Positions 6,911 through 7,885 of a stretch of DNA of 7,885 bases are shown piece by piece. Location of the stretch: assembly GCA_947625995.1 (NCBI GenBank), contig CANQQN010000085.1, positions 1-7,885 of the forward strand, written 5' to 3'. Position 1 is the first letter of the stretch. Each line of letters starts with the position of its first letter. The notes beneath the pieces were generated by a model. That model saw only the letters and a program-made list of their open reading frames with translations. It searched no databases and had not been told where the DNA came from. Position numbers and translations under genes: made by a program. The DNA is from an uncultured Lachnospiraceae bacterium. Its GTDB lineage: Bacteria; Bacillota; Clostridia; Lachnospirales; Lachnospiraceae.

Positions 6911-6946
6911 CAGTTTTTTGTGAAATAATTATGACTTTTTTATAAA

Positions 6947-6980
6947 GTAAAAAAGACACAGCGTATTCGCCCTGTGTCTT
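6947..6980 (-). terminator. Rho-independent terminator after ktrA
   Basis: On the minus strand, AAGACACAG (6980-6972), a 10-base loop and CTGTGTCTT (6961-6953) form a perfect 9-bp stem. A T-run continues straight out of the stem (6954-6949). It lies 26 bases after the ktrA stop codon and separates the potassium-uptake unit from the heat-shock promoter. Confidence 0.9.
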
Positions 6981-7006
6981 CTCTGTATGCCTTGCTTCAT
7001 AACTTT

Positions 7007-7687
7007 TTATTTTTTTCTTTTCACTGCTTCCCTGCCATAAATGATATCCGCGTCCAGATCTTCCTCCTTGCCGATGGCGATGAGCGTGCATGCCTTTGGC
7101 AGCGGCCAGTCCGGCTTCACATCGATGGTCACCTGCTCGTCGATCTTTACGCCGATCACGTTCATGTGGTGGTTCATCCTCACATTCAGCTGCGCAAGGG
7201 TTTTTCCTGCCCAGTGCTCCGGGATCTCAAATTCCACCATCCCGTATTCCGGAGACAATTCAAACACAGAGGCAAATCCGGTGCCCGCCAGACTCTTTGC
7301 CACCCGGATTCCCATAAAATGCTCCGGATAGATCACCTCGTCAACGCCTACCTTATTTAAGATCCGTCCGTGGAATTCATTATTTGCCTTTGCGATCACA
7401 TAGGGAACGCCCAGATCCTTTGCCTGCATCGCCGCGGAAATACTGGCTTCCATACTCTCCGAAATGGCGATCACGGCCACATCCACATTCTGAACGCCGA
7501 GAGACTTCAGAGCGCCCTGTTCACGCACATCCGCGCGCACCGCGTAAACCACCTTACTTGCGATTTCATGAACTTTTTCCTCATCCTCATCAACGGCAAG
7601 CACGTCGCAGTTTGCTTCCGCAAGCGCTGTGGCAAGAGCGTTTCCAAACTGGCCCAGTCCGATCACCGCATATGATTTTTCTTTCAT
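7007..7687 (-). CDS. ktrA: Potassium uptake regulatory subunit, KtrA/TrkA-type RCK protein
   Basis: This cytosolic gating subunit of a Ktr-type K+ transporter has 226 residues from the ATG at 7687. The RCK_N Rossmann domain covers about 4-125, with VIGLGQFG (8-15) as the nucleotide-binding glycine loop and Asp33 at the end of the second strand, the position that normally contacts the ribose of ATP or NAD. The RCK_C domain covers about 136-217; in studied KtrA proteins this domain binds c-di-AMP, which lowers uptake. No membrane segment is present, as expected. A TTG directly upstream (7690-7688) is also possible and would have better spacing (7 bases) from the AGGAAG SD, adding one residue. 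It follows the channel gene by about 30 bases, giving a ktrB-ktrA order, and ends at its own terminator. The symbol assumes the Ktr rather than Trk naming. Confidence 0.92.
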   Translation of the reverse strand: MKEKSYAVIGLGQFGNALATALAEANCDVLAVDEDEEKVHEIASKVVYAVRADVREQGALKSLGVQNVDVAVIAISESMEASISAAMQAKDLGVPYVIAKANNEFHGRILNKVGVDEVIYPEHFMGIRVAKSLAGTGFASVFELSPEYGMVEFEIPEHWAGKTLAQLNVRMNHHMNVIGVKIDEQVTIDVKPDWPLPKACTLIAIGKEEDLDADIIYGREAVKRKK

Positions 7688-7718
7688 CAACCGCCAACTT
7701 CCTTTCTTCTTGATAATA

Positions 7719-7885
7719 TCAGCCTATCATAATCTGTTCTTCCGCCATATGACTGTCCGCAGGCTGCCTTTGGGCACGCAGCAGCACCGCTGTTCCAAGA
7801 GTCAGGGGCCCGATCCGGCCAAGATACATGGTGGCGATCACCACCCACTTCCCGGCAGTCGTCAGACCGGCAGTCAGACCTCTTG
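7719..7885 (-). CDS. ktrB: Potassium transporter KtrB/TrkH family, C-terminal fragment (5' part outside window)
   Basis: Only the last 55 codons are inside the window; the stop codon TGA is at 7721-7719. The visible part reads RGLTAGLTTAGKWVVIATMYLGRIGPLTLGTAVLL in two stretches either side of the final membrane helix. The motif MYLGRIGPLT is characteristic of the C-terminal end of KtrB/TrkH channel subunits. A short polar tail (AQRQPADSHMAEEQIMIG) ends the protein. The selectivity-filter repeats would lie upstream and cannot be checked here. Its position just before the RCK subunit supports a ktrB-ktrA operon. Whether it is strictly KtrB or TrkH cannot be settled from this fragment. Confidence 0.88.
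   Translation of the reverse strand, partial: RGLTAGLTTAGKWVVIATMYLGRIGPLTLGTAVLLRAQRQPADSHMAEEQIMIG

Overview
The window reads as ordinary chromosomal sequence from a low-to-mid GC Firmicute, most likely a Clostridia member of the Lachnospiraceae type. Three things support this. The heat-shock operon has the order hrcA-grpE-dnaK-dnaJ with a perfect CIRCE operator. DnaK lacks the roughly 24-residue N-terminal-lobe insertion of Gram-negative DnaKs. Potassium uptake is of the KtrAB type, and SD sequences are strong AGGAGG-like ones with some GTG/TTG starts. The family-level placement is inference. Every gene found lies on the minus strand, so transcription runs from high to low coordinates. There is no gene-free stretch longer than about 170 bases, and no RNA gene, IS element or CRISPR array was seen.

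In transcription order, the right edge (7885-7719) holds the C-terminal end of a KtrB/TrkH-type potassium channel subunit. It is followed after about 30 bases by ktrA (7687-7007), the cytosolic RCK regulatory subunit. A rho-independent terminator (6947-6980) closes this unit. A sigma-A-type promoter (6882-6910) and a perfect CIRCE inverted repeat (6844-6870) then start the class I heat-shock operon: hrcA (repressor), grpE (nucleotide exchange factor), dnaK (Hsp70) and dnaJ (Hsp40). A perfect hairpin with a T-run (1803-1830) ends this operon. HrcA binds CIRCE and represses the whole chaperone operon, DnaJ delivers substrates to DnaK and stimulates its ATPase, and GrpE resets DnaK.

A third unit starts from its own predicted promoter (1733-1761). 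It encodes a DegV/FakB-family fatty-acid-binding protein (1705-836) and, only 3 bases after its stop codon, a membrane-anchored transglutaminase-like protein (832 to beyond position 1). The latter has a visible Cys-His-Asp triad and is cut by the left edge. This tightly coupled pair is the least textbook part of the window.

Two start sites deserve attention. grpE most plausibly starts at a TTG (5665) with a good SD rather than at the upstream ATG, which has none. hrcA starts at the ATG at 6768 rather than at the longer open frame that reaches a TTG at 6825. I found no convincing new biological system; the notable observations concern start choice, regulation and gene pairing.
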